A DNA stretch of 64,000 nucleotides from Pseudalkalibacillus sp. SCS-8 (GCF_040126055.1 NZ_CP143541.1:1364001-1428000), one strand, 5' to 3'. Shown: positions 1 through 9,684, numbered from the stretch's first letter. Numbers and translations: made by a program. Notes: generated by a model from the letters alone, not told the origin.

Positions 1-885
1 ACCATGTTTTACAGGAACCCGCTCGACGATTTGTTGTAATGTCAGTTTCTTCATTTCGTTTTCCACTTCGCGATAGGAAAGGTTGTAGACCTCAGAAATT
101 TCCTTTGTAGCAACGAATCCATATCTCCTCAAAAACTCTTCTAATGGAGGTGGAGAGCATTTTTCAGGTAATTCGCCAAGAAGTTCTTCCAGAATATGCA
201 CGTAAACATCATAGGAATACATCCCTGTTATTTTGATTCCTTCATTGGACGTATCACTGAAAAAAACGAGGGACGGAAGTTGATTGACTTCCATTTCTTG
301 AGTGGTTTTCACGTCGCATTGGAATGCTTTCACAGCTGTTTCAGAATGTAGGTCTTTCTTGAATTCTTCTACATCCAAACCTGCTTCCTCCGCACAGCTT
401 GTGAGGACGTCCAGCTTTGTGATGTTCTGCTTTTGCAAGAAGAGGACTTCTCTCAGTTTCCGTAAGAAAAGCATCCCGCTTGTTTTACCTTGTAGTTCTG
501 CAGCTTTTACAGCTATTGATGCGATATAGGGAGTCTGAATTGGATCTTCAAACCAAACGTCACCATCACATGACATACCTGATCGATTGGCCGTAATCTC
601 CCATTTCTTTGCGACATCTTCCTTTGTACACATCCCGTTTCGTTTCTGGACGACAGAATTCCAATAATCGATACGTCCGCCCATCAGATGTCTCAAGCGA
701 AAATGGGTGCCGTATTCGATTTGCAGTTTTTTTATTACGGGTTCCAGCCCCCAGCATTCTGGACATAAAGGATCCACGAATGAATAGATTTCAATCGGTC
801 GTTTCTTGGGAGAAAGAGGAAGTTCGCACTCTTCACATTCAGTTTCAGATGACATTTTTGTGTTCGATCCATTTTCAAGTGCCAA
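1..885 (-). CDS. spxH: ClpXP adaptor SpxH (YjbH), 3' end off window
   Basis: Adaptor that delivers the transcription factor Spx to ClpXP; thioredoxin-like DsbA fold. The reading frame is open from about 885 to the left edge, so the C-terminus is missing (probably fewer than 25 residues, judged against the B. subtilis protein). Seen: [10 protein letters not shown] near the N-terminus (CxxC-like pair), SGMSCDG, and a C-terminal helical segment ending VPVKHG at the edge. The start is read as TTG at 885 because AAGGAG lies 8 bases upstream; an ATG at 855 is an alternative without a good ribosome site. It lies 24 bases after the globin gene, as in the yjbIH operon. Identification is firm; the start is less so. 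Confidence 0.9.
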   Translation of the reverse strand, partial: MALENGSNTKMSSETECEECELPLSPKKRPIEIYSFVDPLCPECWGLEPVIKKLQIEYGTHFRLRHLMGGRIDYWNSVVQKRNGMCTKEDVAKKWEITANRSGMSCDGDVWFEDPIQTPYIASIAVKAAELQGKTSGMLFLRKLREVLFLQKQNITKLDVLTSCAEEAGLDVEEFKKDLHSETAVKAFQCDVKTTQEMEVNQLPSLVFFSDTSNEGIKITGMYSYDVYVHILEELLGELPEKCSPPPLEEFLRRYGFVATKEISEVYNLSYREVENEMKKLTLQQIVERVPVKHG

Positions 886-909
886 TGGTTATTCTCCTTT
901 CTCTCGTTC

Positions 910-1290
910 TTATTCAGGATGGTTAACCATATGATAAGCCGTCATCGTCAATCGGCTGATTATTTGTTCCTTATAGGGGCTTTCCAAATCTACTTCTTCC
1001 ATCGCTTCTTTCATACATGACAACCATGCCTCAGCTCGTGTTTTTGTTATTGGAAATGGAAGATGTCTTGCACGTAACATTGGATGCCCATGTTCCGCCG
1101 TGTATAGCGTAGGTCCACCAAGAAATTGAGTCAAAAATTGTTTCTGTTTACGCATCGTTTCAGTTAAGTCATCCGGAAAAATCGGTGCTAGGTCCGGGTG
1201 GTGCTGCACGCGGTTATAAAAAGCTTCTACCAGTTTTTCAATCATATGTGATCCACCAATGTTTTCAAATGGTGTCTGTTGATTATCCAT
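910..1290 (-). CDS. yjbI: Group II truncated haemoglobin YjbI
   Basis: Haem-binding 2-on-2 globin of 126 residues, the usual length for group II. Family landmarks are visible: FYNRV (B10 tyrosine region), HGHPMLRARH with the proximal histidine, and the group II tryptophan in AEAWL. It is immediately upstream of spxH on the same strand. In the family these globins bind oxygen and handle peroxide or NO; here the pairing with the Spx adaptor suggests a role in redox or thiol stress. Ribosome site AAGGTAGG precedes the ATG. Confidence 0.92.
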   Translation of the reverse strand: MDNQQTPFENIGGSHMIEKLVEAFYNRVQHHPDLAPIFPDDLTETMRKQKQFLTQFLGGPTLYTAEHGHPMLRARHLPFPITKTRAEAWLSCMKEAMEEVDLESPYKEQIISRLTMTAYHMVNHPE

Positions 1291-1414
1291 AAATTGTAAC
1301 CTACCTTATTTTGTTCCAAGAAGTTCATACTTATTTTAGCAATGCTGTCCTTCATTCGGCAAACAATCTGATTGAGGGACTTATTTATGAAAGGTGAGTC
1401 AGTCGAATGCGGAA

Positions 1415-1463
1415 TAAAAAAAGAGTGAACATGATGAAGACTTGAGCGTCTTCCCGTTCACCC
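1415..1463 (-). terminator. Rho-independent terminator after yjbJ
   Basis: On the minus strand, GTGAAC near 1461 pairs with GTTCAC near 1425, with inner pairing GAAGAC/GTCTTC, followed by a run of T (A-run at 1415-1422 on the plus strand). It sits directly after the stop of the transglycosylase gene. Confidence 0.75.
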
Positions 1464-1477
1464 TTACAGGTCTGAAT

Positions 1478-2092
1478 TTATACGTTTAGATAATTGTGCA
1501 TCACTTTCTTCACATAGTTGGTGGTTTCGTTGAATGGTGGTATTCCATTATATTTTTCTACATTTCCTGGTCCAGCATTATAAGCGGCAAGCGCTGTCTG
1601 GATATTGCCATCGAAACGATCGAGCATCTCACGAAGATACTTAGCGCCGCCCATAATATTGTCTTTTGGATCATATGGATTCTTGACATCCAGCCATTCT
1701 GCTGTCTTAGGCATAAGCTGCATAAGTCCCATGGCACCAGCAGGGCTCGTACTTAACGCATTATAATTCGACTCCTGCTTGATGACAGCATGGATCAGCG
1801 AAGGGTCAAGCTTATATCTTTCAGCAGCTTCATTTATGTAGTTGGAATAAGGTTTGTCATGTGTATCTGACTGTATTCTGTCCAGTTGCTGTGGCTTTTG
1901 GAGCTGCCCGAGTGCAAATGGCTTAGCAGATGAATGGATCATTCTCCGGTTCGTTACAGGCTGTAGCAAGGATTGTAGCTCTTGCTGGAATAAAGGATTC
2001 CAGGAAAGGCGCGGTAAAGAAGGACCGCTTCCATTATTGAATCGACGGATGGATTGAAGGTGAAGAAAGGATTGTATCCACTGGCTATTCAT
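1478..2092 (-). CDS. yjbJ: SLT-type lytic transglycosylase (YjbJ-like)
   Basis: Peptidoglycan-cleaving lytic transglycosylase of the soluble Slt/MltC class. The C-terminal half carries the domain: KQESNYNA with the catalytic glutamate, [13 protein letters not shown], and [12 protein letters not shown], then the closing YV..V..NY segment. The N-terminal ~90 residues are low-complexity with no recognisable domain, and I see no clear signal peptide. Start at 2092 (MNSQW) is preferred because GTAGGG lies about 6 bases upstream; in-frame ATGs at 2098 and 2125 are possible. Position between yjbI and yjbK matches B. subtilis yjbJ. A hairpin terminator follows. Confidence 0.88.
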   Translation of the reverse strand: MNSQWIQSFLHLQSIRRFNNGSGPSLPRLSWNPLFQQELQSLLQPVTNRRMIHSSAKPFALGQLQKPQQLDRIQSDTHDKPYSNYINEAAERYKLDPSLIHAVIKQESNYNALSTSPAGAMGLMQLMPKTAEWLDVKNPYDPKDNIMGGAKYLREMLDRFDGNIQTALAAYNAGPGNVEKYNGIPPFNETTNYVKKVMHNYLNV

Positions 2093-2162
2093 GATCATCC
2101 CTACTTTCTTAAGTACCCTCATCATACCAAATGATGTCAGTTCACAACAGTTGGAATTTCAT

Positions 2163-2747
2163 TTAGGAGAGAGATTCTTTATGATCAAAAAAGCGTTTAA
2201 TCTTATTCGGGGTTTCTCTCAAAGGGATTTGAAATTTCTGAAGCAATTCTTTAAATTCCTTTTCACCTTGTTTCCGGTTTGGAACCTCGAACTCCACTTC
2301 AAAATCTTCAACGCTTAAATATTTTGAATGGTCTAAGACAAGAAGACCGGATTCATATGGACGCTCATGACGTGAAGTCATTAAAGATCCTGAACAGTGC
2401 AGGCTTGATGGTTGAATTTCGAACGTCTTTTCGATGTGTCTTAATACTTCACTTTCTGGAGTCTTCGTTCCTTCAATCATATGACGTGCTTCATCTTCTG
2501 TCAGCGTGTCGCTGAACTCCATTAGATCTTCGCCATGAGGCTGTTTCAGCGTCAACGTATACGTGTTTTGTTTTTTCCTGATCCGGAGCGCACTTCCGTT
2601 TTTCTTGAGTGTATCGGCATCTGTATCGAAATAATAATTCGTTTGAGTTGTGAAGGATGTTTCAGGAATGGAAAAGTAATTCATCAGGTCTTGGAATTCT
2701 TCCTTAGTCAATAGGTTCTTCAGTTCAATTTCAACTTCTTGATTCAA
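2163..2747 (-). CDS. yjbK: CYTH-domain protein YjbK
   Basis: Member of the CYTH (triphosphate tunnel) family, which hydrolyses or binds inorganic or organic triphosphates. The signature ExExK is present as EVEIELK at the N-terminus, followed by alternating charged beta-strands (ALRIRKKQ, TLTLKQP, FEVEFEV). I read the start as TTG at 2747 because GAGGTG is 6 bases upstream and this places the ExExK motif right at the N-terminus as in other YjbK proteins; an ATG at 2768 would add seven residues without a ribosome site. Next to the small alarmone synthetase gene, as in B. subtilis. Substrate is not known from sequence. Confidence 0.85.
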   Translation of the reverse strand: MNQEVEIELKNLLTKEEFQDLMNYFSIPETSFTTQTNYYFDTDADTLKKNGSALRIRKKQNTYTLTLKQPHGEDLMEFSDTLTEDEARHMIEGTKTPESEVLRHIEKTFEIQPSSLHCSGSLMTSRHERPYESGLLVLDHSKYLSVEDFEVEFEVPNRKQGEKEFKELLQKFQIPLRETPNKIKRFFDHKESLS

Positions 2748-2877
2748 AATGAGCACCTCGATTAGCAATTTTTCCGTGTTATTATCTCATATCCATAAAG
2801 GGTCTACAATTATTATCAAGCTGGAAAATATGATACACTTATAGTTGGTAATCAGATTTATACATAGGAGGACCATG

Positions 2878-3267
2878 ATGACTACAAGACTAGAAGTGAC
2901 ATCAACTGAGATACAGGACAACATCATACAATTCAATACAAACAGTGAAAATCTACCTGAGAACTTAACATTGGAACCATCTGGACAAGTTCTTGTAGAC
3001 TCGGATTCCCTATCATTCATTTATATATTAGAAACGGACGACAGCTTCATCTATGTGTCCATTCCAAAGGACCACTGGACCGGGCTGAAGAAAGTCATGG
3101 AGGAAGAGAAAGAAGCTGTCTTGAATCTATCGGACCATCAGACCATTTCATTAAAAGGTTTGAAGGATGAGATGGATTACCTTACACAGAACATTTCAGG
3201 GAATGCTAATTACGGAAGTGAAATGATGAGCAGTGTGGAGGAGATCTTCCAACCAGAGAAAGACTAG
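2878..3267 (+). CDS. yjbL: YjbL-like conserved hypothetical protein
   Basis: Small acidic cytosolic protein of 129 residues with no motif I can assign a function to. Its place between yjbK (divergent) and yjbM supports YjbL. AGGAGG ends at 2871; the second ATG at 2878 has better spacing than the ATG at 2875. No signal peptide or membrane segment is visible. It likely begins the plus-strand operon running through the alarmone synthetase, NAD kinase and pseudouridine synthase genes. Confidence 0.6.
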   Translation: MTTRLEVTSTEIQDNIIQFNTNSENLPENLTLEPSGQVLVDSDSLSFIYILETDDSFIYVSIPKDHWTGLKKVMEEEKEAVLNLSDHQTISLKGLKDEMDYLTQNISGNANYGSEMMSSVEEIFQPEKD

Positions 3268-3317
3268 ATCTTCTCTTCACTCAGATTTCCCGAATATTAA
3301 ATTTCGGTGGTGGTAAG

Positions 3318-3944
3318 ATGGACTGGAACGTTCTATTGAATCCTTATAAACAAGCAGTGGAAGAACTTAAAATCAAACTTAAAGGCGTAAGGGAACAATG
3401 TCTCATTGAAAATAAACATTCGCCGATTGAATTTGTCACGGGCAGAGTGAAGCCGATTGCAAGTATACTGGATAAGACGAAACGGAAGAACTTATCATTG
3501 GATGAAATTGAAACGGAAATCCAGGATATTGCTGGTATCCGTATCATGTGCCAATTCGTTGATGATATTTACGCTGTCATCCATCTGTTAAGTAATCGGA
3601 AAGATCTCAAGATCATTGAAAAGAGAGATTATATAACCAATAAGAAACCAAGTGGGTATCGTTCTTTCCATGTTGTTGTTTCGTATCCAGTTCAAATTGG
3701 TGAAGGTGAAAAGCATTTGCTCGTTGAAATACAAATTCGTACATTGGCGATGAATTTCTGGGCGACCATTGAGCATTCTTTAAACTATAAGTATTCCGGC
3801 GCAATTCCGAAGAACATCGAGAACCGGTTGCAGCGTGCAGCAGAGGCTGCATTCCGACTAGATGAAGAAATGTCGCTGATTAAAGGTGAAATTCAAGAAG
3901 CGCAAAAGATCTTTGAGCAGAAAGAGAAGCGGAAGCTTACATAA
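3318..3944 (+). CDS. sasB: Small alarmone synthetase (YjbM/SasB/RelQ)
   Basis: Single-domain (p)ppGpp synthetase of 208 residues, the usual length for the RelQ type, with no hydrolase or regulatory domain. Visible elements: GRVKPIASI near residue 40, DIAGIRIMC, GYRSFH, and EIQIRTLAMNFWATIEH. These are the conserved RelA_SpoT synthetase blocks for pyrophosphate transfer from ATP to GDP/GTP. It precedes NAD kinase by 31 bases, the same arrangement as yjbM-yjbN. A GGTGGTGG tract stands before the ATG. Confidence 0.93.
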   Translation: MDWNVLLNPYKQAVEELKIKLKGVREQCLIENKHSPIEFVTGRVKPIASILDKTKRKNLSLDEIETEIQDIAGIRIMCQFVDDIYAVIHLLSNRKDLKIIEKRDYITNKKPSGYRSFHVVVSYPVQIGEGEKHLLVEIQIRTLAMNFWATIEHSLNYKYSGAIPKNIENRLQRAAEAAFRLDEEMSLIKGEIQEAQKIFEQKEKRKLT

Positions 3945-3975
3945 TCGACACTAGTAAAGTGAGGATTTGATAGCC

Positions 3976-4770
3976 ATGAAATTTTCGATTATATCAAAAG
4001 GTGATGAAACATCCGCAAAGCTTGAAAAACGGATCAAATCTTATTTGTTGGATTTCGACCTGTCTTGGGATGAGAAGGAGCCGGACATCGTCATATCCAT
4101 CGGTGGAGACGGAACCTTGCTTCATGCGTTCCACCATTATATTGAGCGTGTCGATGAAACGGCTTTTGTCGGTGTGCATACTGGTCATCTCGGTTTTTAT
4201 GCAGACTGGACGCCGGAAGAGGTAGAAAAGCTTGTCATACATATCGCAAAGACACCTTTCCAAATTGTCGAGTATCCGTTACTGGAAGTGACTGTAAGAT
4301 ATCTGAATGATGACAAAGAGAGCCGCTATTTGGCGATGAACGAATGTACAGTAAAGAGCGTGGAGGGCTCACTTGTCATGAATGTGGAAATTAAAGGTGA
4401 GGAGTTTGAAACATTCAGGGGAGATGGTTTATGTATCTCCACACCTTCAGGAAGTACGGCCTATAATAAGGCTCTAGGTGGAGCAATCATCCATCCATCC
4501 TTACCGTCCATCCAACTGGCAGAAATGGCATCAATCAATAACCGTGTATTCCGTACTGTAGGATCGCCGCTCGTCCTGCCTCAGCATCATACGTGTCTGT
4601 TAAATCCGGTCAACGATGTCGACTTTCATATTACAATCGATCATCTCTTTCTCCTGCATGAAAAAGTCAAATCAATACAATGCAGAGTAGCTGAGGAGAA
4701 GGTACGATTCGCCCGATTCAGACCGTTCCCATTCTGGAAAAGAGTCAAGGAATCCTTTGTAAAGGAATAA
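3976..4770 (+). CDS. nadK: NAD kinase
   Basis: ATP-dependent phosphorylation of NAD to NADP. The diagnostic [11 protein letters not shown] is present around residue 40, with the downstream GHLGFY and the [15 protein letters not shown] substrate-binding blocks. Length 264 residues is normal. Start taken at the ATG at 3976 with GAGGA upstream; an in-frame TTG three codons earlier is unlikely. Corresponds to B. subtilis yjbN/nadF and is followed after 24 bases by yjbO. Confidence 0.95.
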   Translation: MKFSIISKGDETSAKLEKRIKSYLLDFDLSWDEKEPDIVISIGGDGTLLHAFHHYIERVDETAFVGVHTGHLGFYADWTPEEVEKLVIHIAKTPFQIVEYPLLEVTVRYLNDDKESRYLAMNECTVKSVEGSLVMNVEIKGEEFETFRGDGLCISTPSGSTAYNKALGGAIIHPSLPSIQLAEMASINNRVFRTVGSPLVLPQHHTCLLNPVNDVDFHITIDHLFLLHEKVKSIQCRVAEEKVRFARFRPFPFWKRVKESFVKE

Positions 4771-4794
4771 TGAAAGGAAACGAGTAGAAGGAAT

Positions 4795-5697
4795 ATGAAG
4801 CAAACAGCGTTTTCATGGTCGGTCGATTTTTCTGAGGCGGGCATGTTATTGCGAGATTATCTCATCAGGAAGAAAATGATTTCCAGACAGGCATTGACAG
4901 ACATCAAGTATAAGGGAGGCGCACTCTTCGTAAACGATGAGAGTGTTACGGTAAAACGTCGACTATGCGAAGGTGACGTTGTGAAGGTCGTATTCCCCAA
5001 AGAGGAAATCAGCCTTTCCATGGAACCTGTTTCAATCCCTTTGAAGGTTTTATATGAGGATGAACATTTCCTTGCTGTCAATAAGGCGCCTTGTCTGCCT
5101 ACGATTCCTTCTCGGTTTCAAAACGATGAATCCCTTGCTCAAGGGGTTCTTCATTATTTTCAGGAGAATGGAATTCCATCTACGATCCATACGATCAACC
5201 GCCTGGACCGAGACACCTCTGGAATCGTCCTTTTCGCCAAGCATCGTTACGGGCATTCCTTGCTCTCCCGCCAGCAACAATCAAGGAAGCTCAACCGTAC
5301 GTATGTTGCCCTTTGTCATGGTACACCCGCCATTGAAAAAGGAATGATCGATCGACCGATTGGCAGAAAAGAAGGGAGTATCATTGAGCGTTGTGTAACG
5401 GACGGGGGCCAGCAGGCGATTACACGTTATGAGCTGAAACAGAGCTATGAGGACTATTCCCTTGTGGAGCTGAAACTGGAAACGGGGAGAACCCATCAAA
5501 TACGGGTTCATATGGCCTCCATCGGATATCCTTTGCTTGGAGATGACTTGTATGGCGGTGAGCGATCCATGATTGATCGTCAAGCTCTCCATAGCAGGAC
5601 GATGCGATTTTACCACCCATTCAAAGAGAAAGAGGTAAATCTTGAAGCACCTATTCCAGATGATATGAAGAAGTTGATCCAAAGAGAAAGAGGATGA
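4795..5697 (+). CDS. yjbO: RluA-family 23S rRNA pseudouridine synthase YjbO
   Basis: Isomerises uridine to pseudouridine in RNA. The catalytic block INRLDRDTSGIVLFAK, with the essential aspartate, lies near residue 140; ETGRTHQIRVH and GYPLLGDDLYGG follow. The N-terminal ~80 residues look S4-like (RKKMISRQAL, FVNDESV, GDVVKVVFP). 300 residues, typical of the RluD/YjbO class. Exact RNA target cannot be read from sequence. Last gene of the yjbL-yjbO run, ending at a strong hairpin. Confidence 0.9.
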   Translation: MKQTAFSWSVDFSEAGMLLRDYLIRKKMISRQALTDIKYKGGALFVNDESVTVKRRLCEGDVVKVVFPKEEISLSMEPVSIPLKVLYEDEHFLAVNKAPCLPTIPSRFQNDESLAQGVLHYFQENGIPSTIHTINRLDRDTSGIVLFAKHRYGHSLLSRQQQSRKLNRTYVALCHGTPAIEKGMIDRPIGRKEGSIIERCVTDGGQQAITRYELKQSYEDYSLVELKLETGRTHQIRVHMASIGYPLLGDDLYGGERSMIDRQALHSRTMRFYHPFKEKEVNLEAPIPDDMKKLIQRERG

Positions 5698-5726
5698 CCC
5701 GAGCGGTCACCCTCTTTCGTTTTTTA
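5689..5726 (+). terminator. Rho-independent terminator after yjbO
   Basis: AGAGG-TGACC pairs with GGTCA-CCTCT and is followed by TTTCGTTTTTT. It overlaps the last codons of yjbO and separates it from convergent prpE. Confidence 0.8.
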
Positions 5727-5728
5727 TA

Positions 5729-6469
5729 TCAATCATCGAAAGATCTAAACTTTTCTTCAACGACCGGCATGCTTGATGGAACGGAGACGGTTGTATCTTC
5801 AGGATAACGATAGGCTGTTAAGCTGCCCCCGAACACACATCCTGTATCAATATTGATCGTATTGCCCGCACGGCGTGGTTCTTTCACTGGTGTATGTCCA
5901 TAGACGATGATTGGATCACCGCCGTACTTCTTCGCCCAATCTCGTCGAATAGGCATGCCATCCTCATGTCTTTCTCCTGTAATATCACCGTAAAGGACGA
6001 AGGTCCGTACTCTCTTATGGGTATGGCCAATCAAGTCTTCTCTTATGCCAGCATGGGCGACGACTAATCGATTTTCATCAAGTTGTAAATAAAGAGGAGC
6101 AGCTTCAAACATTTTCTTGAAACGTTTAGAAACATCTTGTTTCTGCTTGGACGATAATTGATTGAACTCTTCTACAGTTGTCTCAAGTCCATGTTTGATC
6201 TGGACATTCCGGCCTAGGAAATAGCGATACAATTTGTCACAGTGATTCCCAGGAGAATACAATGCGGTGTCTTGTTTAACAAGTCGGTATACAAACTCAA
6301 TCACTTTAATGGAAGCAGGACCACGATCCGTCAAATCACCAAGGAACACCAACTTCCTTCCTTCAGGATGCGATAAGTCTCCATCGTGATTTTGGTAACC
6401 GAGTTTTTCAATCAGCTCAATCAATTCATTGTAACAACCATGTATATCCCCAATGACATCGTATCTCAT
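5729..6469 (-). CDS. prpE: PrpE, bis(5'-nucleosyl)-tetraphosphatase / serine-threonine phosphatase
   Basis: PPP-family metallophosphatase. The metal-binding signature is complete: GDIHGCY (GDxHG) at residues 7-13, GDLTDRGP (GDxxDRG) near 45, SPGNHCDK (GNHE-like) near 75, then AHAGI and YGHTP for the remaining histidines. 246 residues. In B. subtilis PrpE hydrolyses Ap4A and acts in spore germination signalling. AGAGGTG lies before the ATG. Confidence 0.93.
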   Translation of the reverse strand: MRYDVIGDIHGCYNELIELIEKLGYQNHDGDLSHPEGRKLVFLGDLTDRGPASIKVIEFVYRLVKQDTALYSPGNHCDKLYRYFLGRNVQIKHGLETTVEEFNQLSSKQKQDVSKRFKKMFEAAPLYLQLDENRLVVAHAGIREDLIGHTHKRVRTFVLYGDITGERHEDGMPIRRDWAKKYGGDPIIVYGHTPVKEPRRAGNTINIDTGCVFGGSLTAYRYPEDTTVSVPSSMPVVEEKFRSFDD

Positions 6470-6864
6470 AATTTCACCTCTTGGTAATGATATCCGTATG
6501 AAGATTATTTATAAAATAACAAAAGTGGAAGGAAAAAGCACCTGCAGGCTGACCGGAAAATTCGATTACTCTTATTTTATGCTAGAAATCTGCTGAACTT
6601 GGAACGATTGAAGCTGTTTTGAGCGATTCACAAGCCCTTTTTTCTTTTTACTGGCCGATTTAGCATCGAAATGGCTTTGTACTCCGTTAAAAAAGGACGA
6701 AGCAGCAGTTTATCTACCAAAAATGAAGATTTATCTACGAAAAATTGAAATTATCTACGAAAATTCAGGATTATCTACAAAAATGAAGAATTACCTACAA
6801 AAACATATATTTATCTACAAAATGGATTTTCAGGTGGAAAAAAGTGATTCGAGCCGCCAAAACT
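6470..6864. other. Intergenic stretch with a 20-bp periodic repeat
   Basis: No protein gene is supported here. It lies between the divergently placed ends of rodA and prpE upstream sequence and holds the six-copy repeat listed separately at 6710-6830. An open frame over the repeats is repeat-encoded, poor in ribosome sites and rejected. Confidence 0.6.
6710..6830. repeat. Six copies of a 20-bp repeat, core TTATCTACRAAAA
   Basis: TTATCTAC (one copy TTACCTAC) starts at 6710, 6731, 6751, 6771, 6791 and 6811, so the spacing is 21, 20, 20, 20, 20 bases. The sequence between cores is AT-rich and variable (AATGAAGA recurs twice). Twenty bases is close to two helical turns, so all cores face the same side of the DNA. 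Confidence 0.9.
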
Positions 6865-6895
6865 TAAAAAGCACCTGCTTGAAGCAGGTGCTTTC
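6865..6895 (-). terminator. Terminator after rodA-like gene
   Basis: AAAGCACCTGCTT pairs with AAGCAGGTGCTTT around a one-base loop region; on the minus strand it ends in TTTTTAAG. Directly follows the stop at 6897. Confidence 0.85.
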
Positions 6896-6896
6896 T

Positions 6897-8081
6897 TCAA
6901 TCAAACATATAATTCCGTGTTCGCGACCTGACATTCAATACAAGTCCGATGGCAATCATGCTGGCTAGGATGGAGCTTCCTCCATAACTGAGAAACGGCA
7001 ATGGAATACCTGTAATCGGTAAAAGGCCGATTGTCATACCGATATTTTGGAAAACCTGGAAGGTGATCATGCCGATGACGCCTGCACATAAATAACTTCC
7101 GAACGGATCATTACTTTCCAAAGCAGTCTGGATGATCCGGTAAATTAATAGGAAGAACAATGAAATTAGGAAACTGGTCCCCATGAACCCGAATTCTTCA
7201 CCGACAACTGAGAAGATAAAGTCGGTTTGTGGTTCTGGGATGGTAACATTTCCTCCTGTAAAGCCTTTCCCATATAATTGGCCTGATCCAATCGCTAACA
7301 GTGATTGGACAAGCTGATAACCTTCCTCTTGATCAAATTCATACGGTTGAAGCCAACCGTAGAACCGGTCAAGCTGATAAGGCTTTAAAAGATAGGTAGT
7401 GAAAAATTCCGTGAAATATAAATAGATTAATACTAATGACGTAATAACAGCTGTCAATAAGAACGACAACAGCAGTATGATTCGCCACCGAATTCCCGAA
7501 ACTAACAATAAGCTTCCGATAATGGCAATGAACACCATTGTCGTCCCGAGGTCGGGTTGTTTGACGACAAGGAGGACAGGAGGAAGCGAGACTAAGGCGA
7601 CCTTTCCTACGAGAAGGAAATCATCCTTTATGGTTCGATTCTTATATTTTTCATTGTGGACAGTGATCAAATTGGCGATTGTAATGATCAATGCGACCTT
7701 CATGATTTCAGAAGGCTGAAATGCTACTCCGCCATATCGGTACCAGCTGTGAGCTCCGTTGATGTTAGGAACAATCGCTTGAGGTGTACCTGCGTTCGGA
7801 TCGACTAAAGGAATAATCGCAATTCCGAGCAAGAGAAACATACCAGCGCCATAGATATACCAGGACAACTTCAAGAATTGATCGAAGTCCAGGATCATCA
7901 CAAATGCAATGGCTACGAAACCAACTGCATACCAGACCAATTGTTTAATGACAAAACTTGGTTCGTAGAGACCGACTGCACTATAGATCGCTATGCAGCT
8001 TGAACAGATCAAAAGAAATAAGATGAAAAGTAGGTTATAATCAATTTGTTGAAAAGGGGATTCTTTTTCTTGGTTTGTCAT
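6897..8081 (-). CDS. rodA: FtsW/RodA/SpoVE-family peptidoglycan glycosyltransferase, RodA type
   Basis: Polytopic SEDS-family membrane protein of 394 residues that polymerises lipid II into glycan strands, working with a class B PBP. About ten hydrophobic segments are visible. The catalytic-aspartate block is VVKQPDLGTTMV; the C-terminal signature is GIPLPFLSYGGSS. RYGGVAFQPSEIMK is the usual conserved cytoplasmic segment. It is not part of the B. subtilis yjb order, so it may be a second RodA-like copy; the cognate PBP is not in the window. Whether it serves elongation or sporulation is not decided by sequence. Confidence 0.88.
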   Translation of the reverse strand: MTNQEKESPFQQIDYNLLFILFLLICSSCIAIYSAVGLYEPSFVIKQLVWYAVGFVAIAFVMILDFDQFLKLSWYIYGAGMFLLLGIAIIPLVDPNAGTPQAIVPNINGAHSWYRYGGVAFQPSEIMKVALIITIANLITVHNEKYKNRTIKDDFLLVGKVALVSLPPVLLVVKQPDLGTTMVFIAIIGSLLLVSGIRWRIILLLSFLLTAVITSLVLIYLYFTEFFTTYLLKPYQLDRFYGWLQPYEFDQEEGYQLVQSLLAIGSGQLYGKGFTGGNVTIPEPQTDFIFSVVGEEFGFMGTSFLISLFFLLIYRIIQTALESNDPFGSYLCAGVIGMITFQVFQNIGMTIGLLPITGIPLPFLSYGGSSILASMIAIGLVLNVRSRTRNYMFD

Positions 8082-8185
8082 GCGTGCTACCTTCCTTACT
8101 TAGAAGTTCAATCAAAATCATAACATCTTTTTACTGAAGGAACTATGCATTTCATGAAAATAAATTGAAAACATCCCTATGAAAA

Positions 8186-8214
8186 TTGACAAAGTTGAGT
8201 CTGTTTCTTAGGAT
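8186..8214 (+). promoter_or_regulatory. SigA-type promoter for mgtE
   Basis: TTGACA at 8186-8191 and TAGGAT at 8209-8214 with a 17-base spacer. The leader to the mgtE start is only about 60 bases, too short for an M-box riboswitch. Confidence 0.55.
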
Positions 8215-8278
8215 TAGACTGTTACATAGTTGATTAAAATGATCAGTAACAATGTACCCTGAAGAGAGGGGGATCTAG

Positions 8279-9631
8279 ATGGAACAAATGGAGGATTACG
8301 AGTTTCAACATGTCATTGATGCATTGGACAGGGAGGACATTGATCAGTTTCGTGCCGATTTTCTCGACATGCATCCATATGACCAAACGAGACTCTTTAG
8401 GGAACTAGGTGATGAACAACGTATCCGTTTATATGGATACCTTTCACCTGAGGAAATGGCTGAGATATTTGAGAATATTGACATAGAAGACACAAAGGCA
8501 TACTTATTCGAGATGCAGCCGTTTTATGCGGCTGAAATGCTCGGTGAGATGTATGCCGACGATGCTGTAGACGTGTTGAATGATCTCGAGGCTGAACAGC
8601 TAGCCAGTTATTTGACGATCATGGATGACGAGGCTGCTCAAGAAATCAAAGAGTTGCTTCATTATGAGGAAAAAACGGCCGGAAGTATCATGACCACCGA
8701 ATTTGTGTCGATTCGTGCCCACCAAACAGTAGTGGAAGCGATGCAAATCTTGAGGAAAGAAGCACCGGACGCCGAAACGATTTATTATGTGTTTGTCGTC
8801 GATGAAATGAAGAAGCTTGTCGGAGTCATTTCATTGAGGGATTTAATCATAGCTGATGAAAACACTTTCGTTTCGGAGGTCATGAATGATCGAGTCGTAT
8901 CCATTTCGGTGGGGGAAGACCAGGAAGAGGCGGCGCGCATGATGAGAGACTATGACTTCCTTGCTCTACCCGTTGTTGATTTCCAGAACCATTTATTGGG
9001 AATCATTACAGTCGATGATATTGTCGATGTCATCGATGAAGAAGCATCTGAAGATTATTCCAAACTTGCCGCAGTATCCGATATGGACACCGTCGACCGA
9101 AATCCGATGCAGGCAGCGAAACGGAGACTGCCATGGTTGATCATCCTGTTATTCTTGGGAATGATAACCGCAAGTTTAATCGGACAGTTTGAAGATACGA
9201 TCAACCAAGTCGCTATACTCGCAATCTTCATTCCGCTGATTGCAGGAATGGCAGGAAATACCGGGACTCAAGCACTGGCAGTAGCCGTCAGAGGAATTGC
9301 AACAGGAGAAACAGATAAACAAGATTTGAAAAGTCTCATCCTCAGAGAAGCCGGCACTGGTTTGATTACAGGAACAACCTGCGGAGTTGTCATTACCGTA
9401 ATCATATACTTATGGCAAGGTTCGATTCATCTCGGTCTTTTGGTAGGAGTCTCCATACTCCTTACATTGATTGTCGCGACACTTGCTGGTGCTTTAATAC
9501 CGTTGATGATGCATAAGATGAAAATCGATCCTGCGGTTGCATCCGGACCATTCATCACAACCATTAATGATATCATCAGTGTTCTGATCTATTTCGGAAT
9601 GGCGACTGCCCTCATGAAGTACCTTATATGA
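8279..9631 (+). CDS. mgtE: Magnesium transporter MgtE
   Basis: Mg2+ channel/transporter of 450 residues with the normal order: MgtE_N superhelical domain (~20-130), paired CBS domains (~135-260, starting at AGSIMTTEFVSI) and a five-helix C-terminal membrane domain with GNTGTQALAVAVRG, the pore signature. The cytosolic domains close the pore when Mg2+ is plentiful. GAGAGGGGG precedes the ATG. Stands alone with its own promoter and a bidirectional terminator. A second Mg2+ transporter (CorA) is at 38.8 kb. Confidence 0.95.
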   Translation: MEQMEDYEFQHVIDALDREDIDQFRADFLDMHPYDQTRLFRELGDEQRIRLYGYLSPEEMAEIFENIDIEDTKAYLFEMQPFYAAEMLGEMYADDAVDVLNDLEAEQLASYLTIMDDEAAQEIKELLHYEEKTAGSIMTTEFVSIRAHQTVVEAMQILRKEAPDAETIYYVFVVDEMKKLVGVISLRDLIIADENTFVSEVMNDRVVSISVGEDQEEAARMMRDYDFLALPVVDFQNHLLGIITVDDIVDVIDEEASEDYSKLAAVSDMDTVDRNPMQAAKRRLPWLIILLFLGMITASLIGQFEDTINQVAILAIFIPLIAGMAGNTGTQALAVAVRGIATGETDKQDLKSLILREAGTGLITGTTCGVVITVIIYLWQGSIHLGLLVGVSILLTLIVATLAGALIPLMMHKMKIDPAVASGPFITTINDIISVLIYFGMATALMKYLI

Positions 9632-9637
9632 AGAGGC

Positions 9638-9684
9638 TAAAAAAAAACCTTTGGAGACCGTGAAACGGCACCAAAGGTTTTTTC
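9638..9684. terminator. Bidirectional terminator between mgtE and the M50 gene
   Basis: AAAAAACCTTTGG pairs with CCAAAGGTTTTTT, giving a T-run on both strands. Serves mgtE (plus) and the RiPP-like operon (minus). Confidence 0.85.

Noticed and set aside
6723-6968. 81-residue open frame over the 20-bp repeats
   Set aside because: Repeat-encoded, lacks a ribosome site and runs into the rodA gene antisense.
8082-8278. M-box magnesium riboswitch before mgtE
   Set aside because: The promoter leaves a leader of only about 60 bases and I see no conserved M-box helices.
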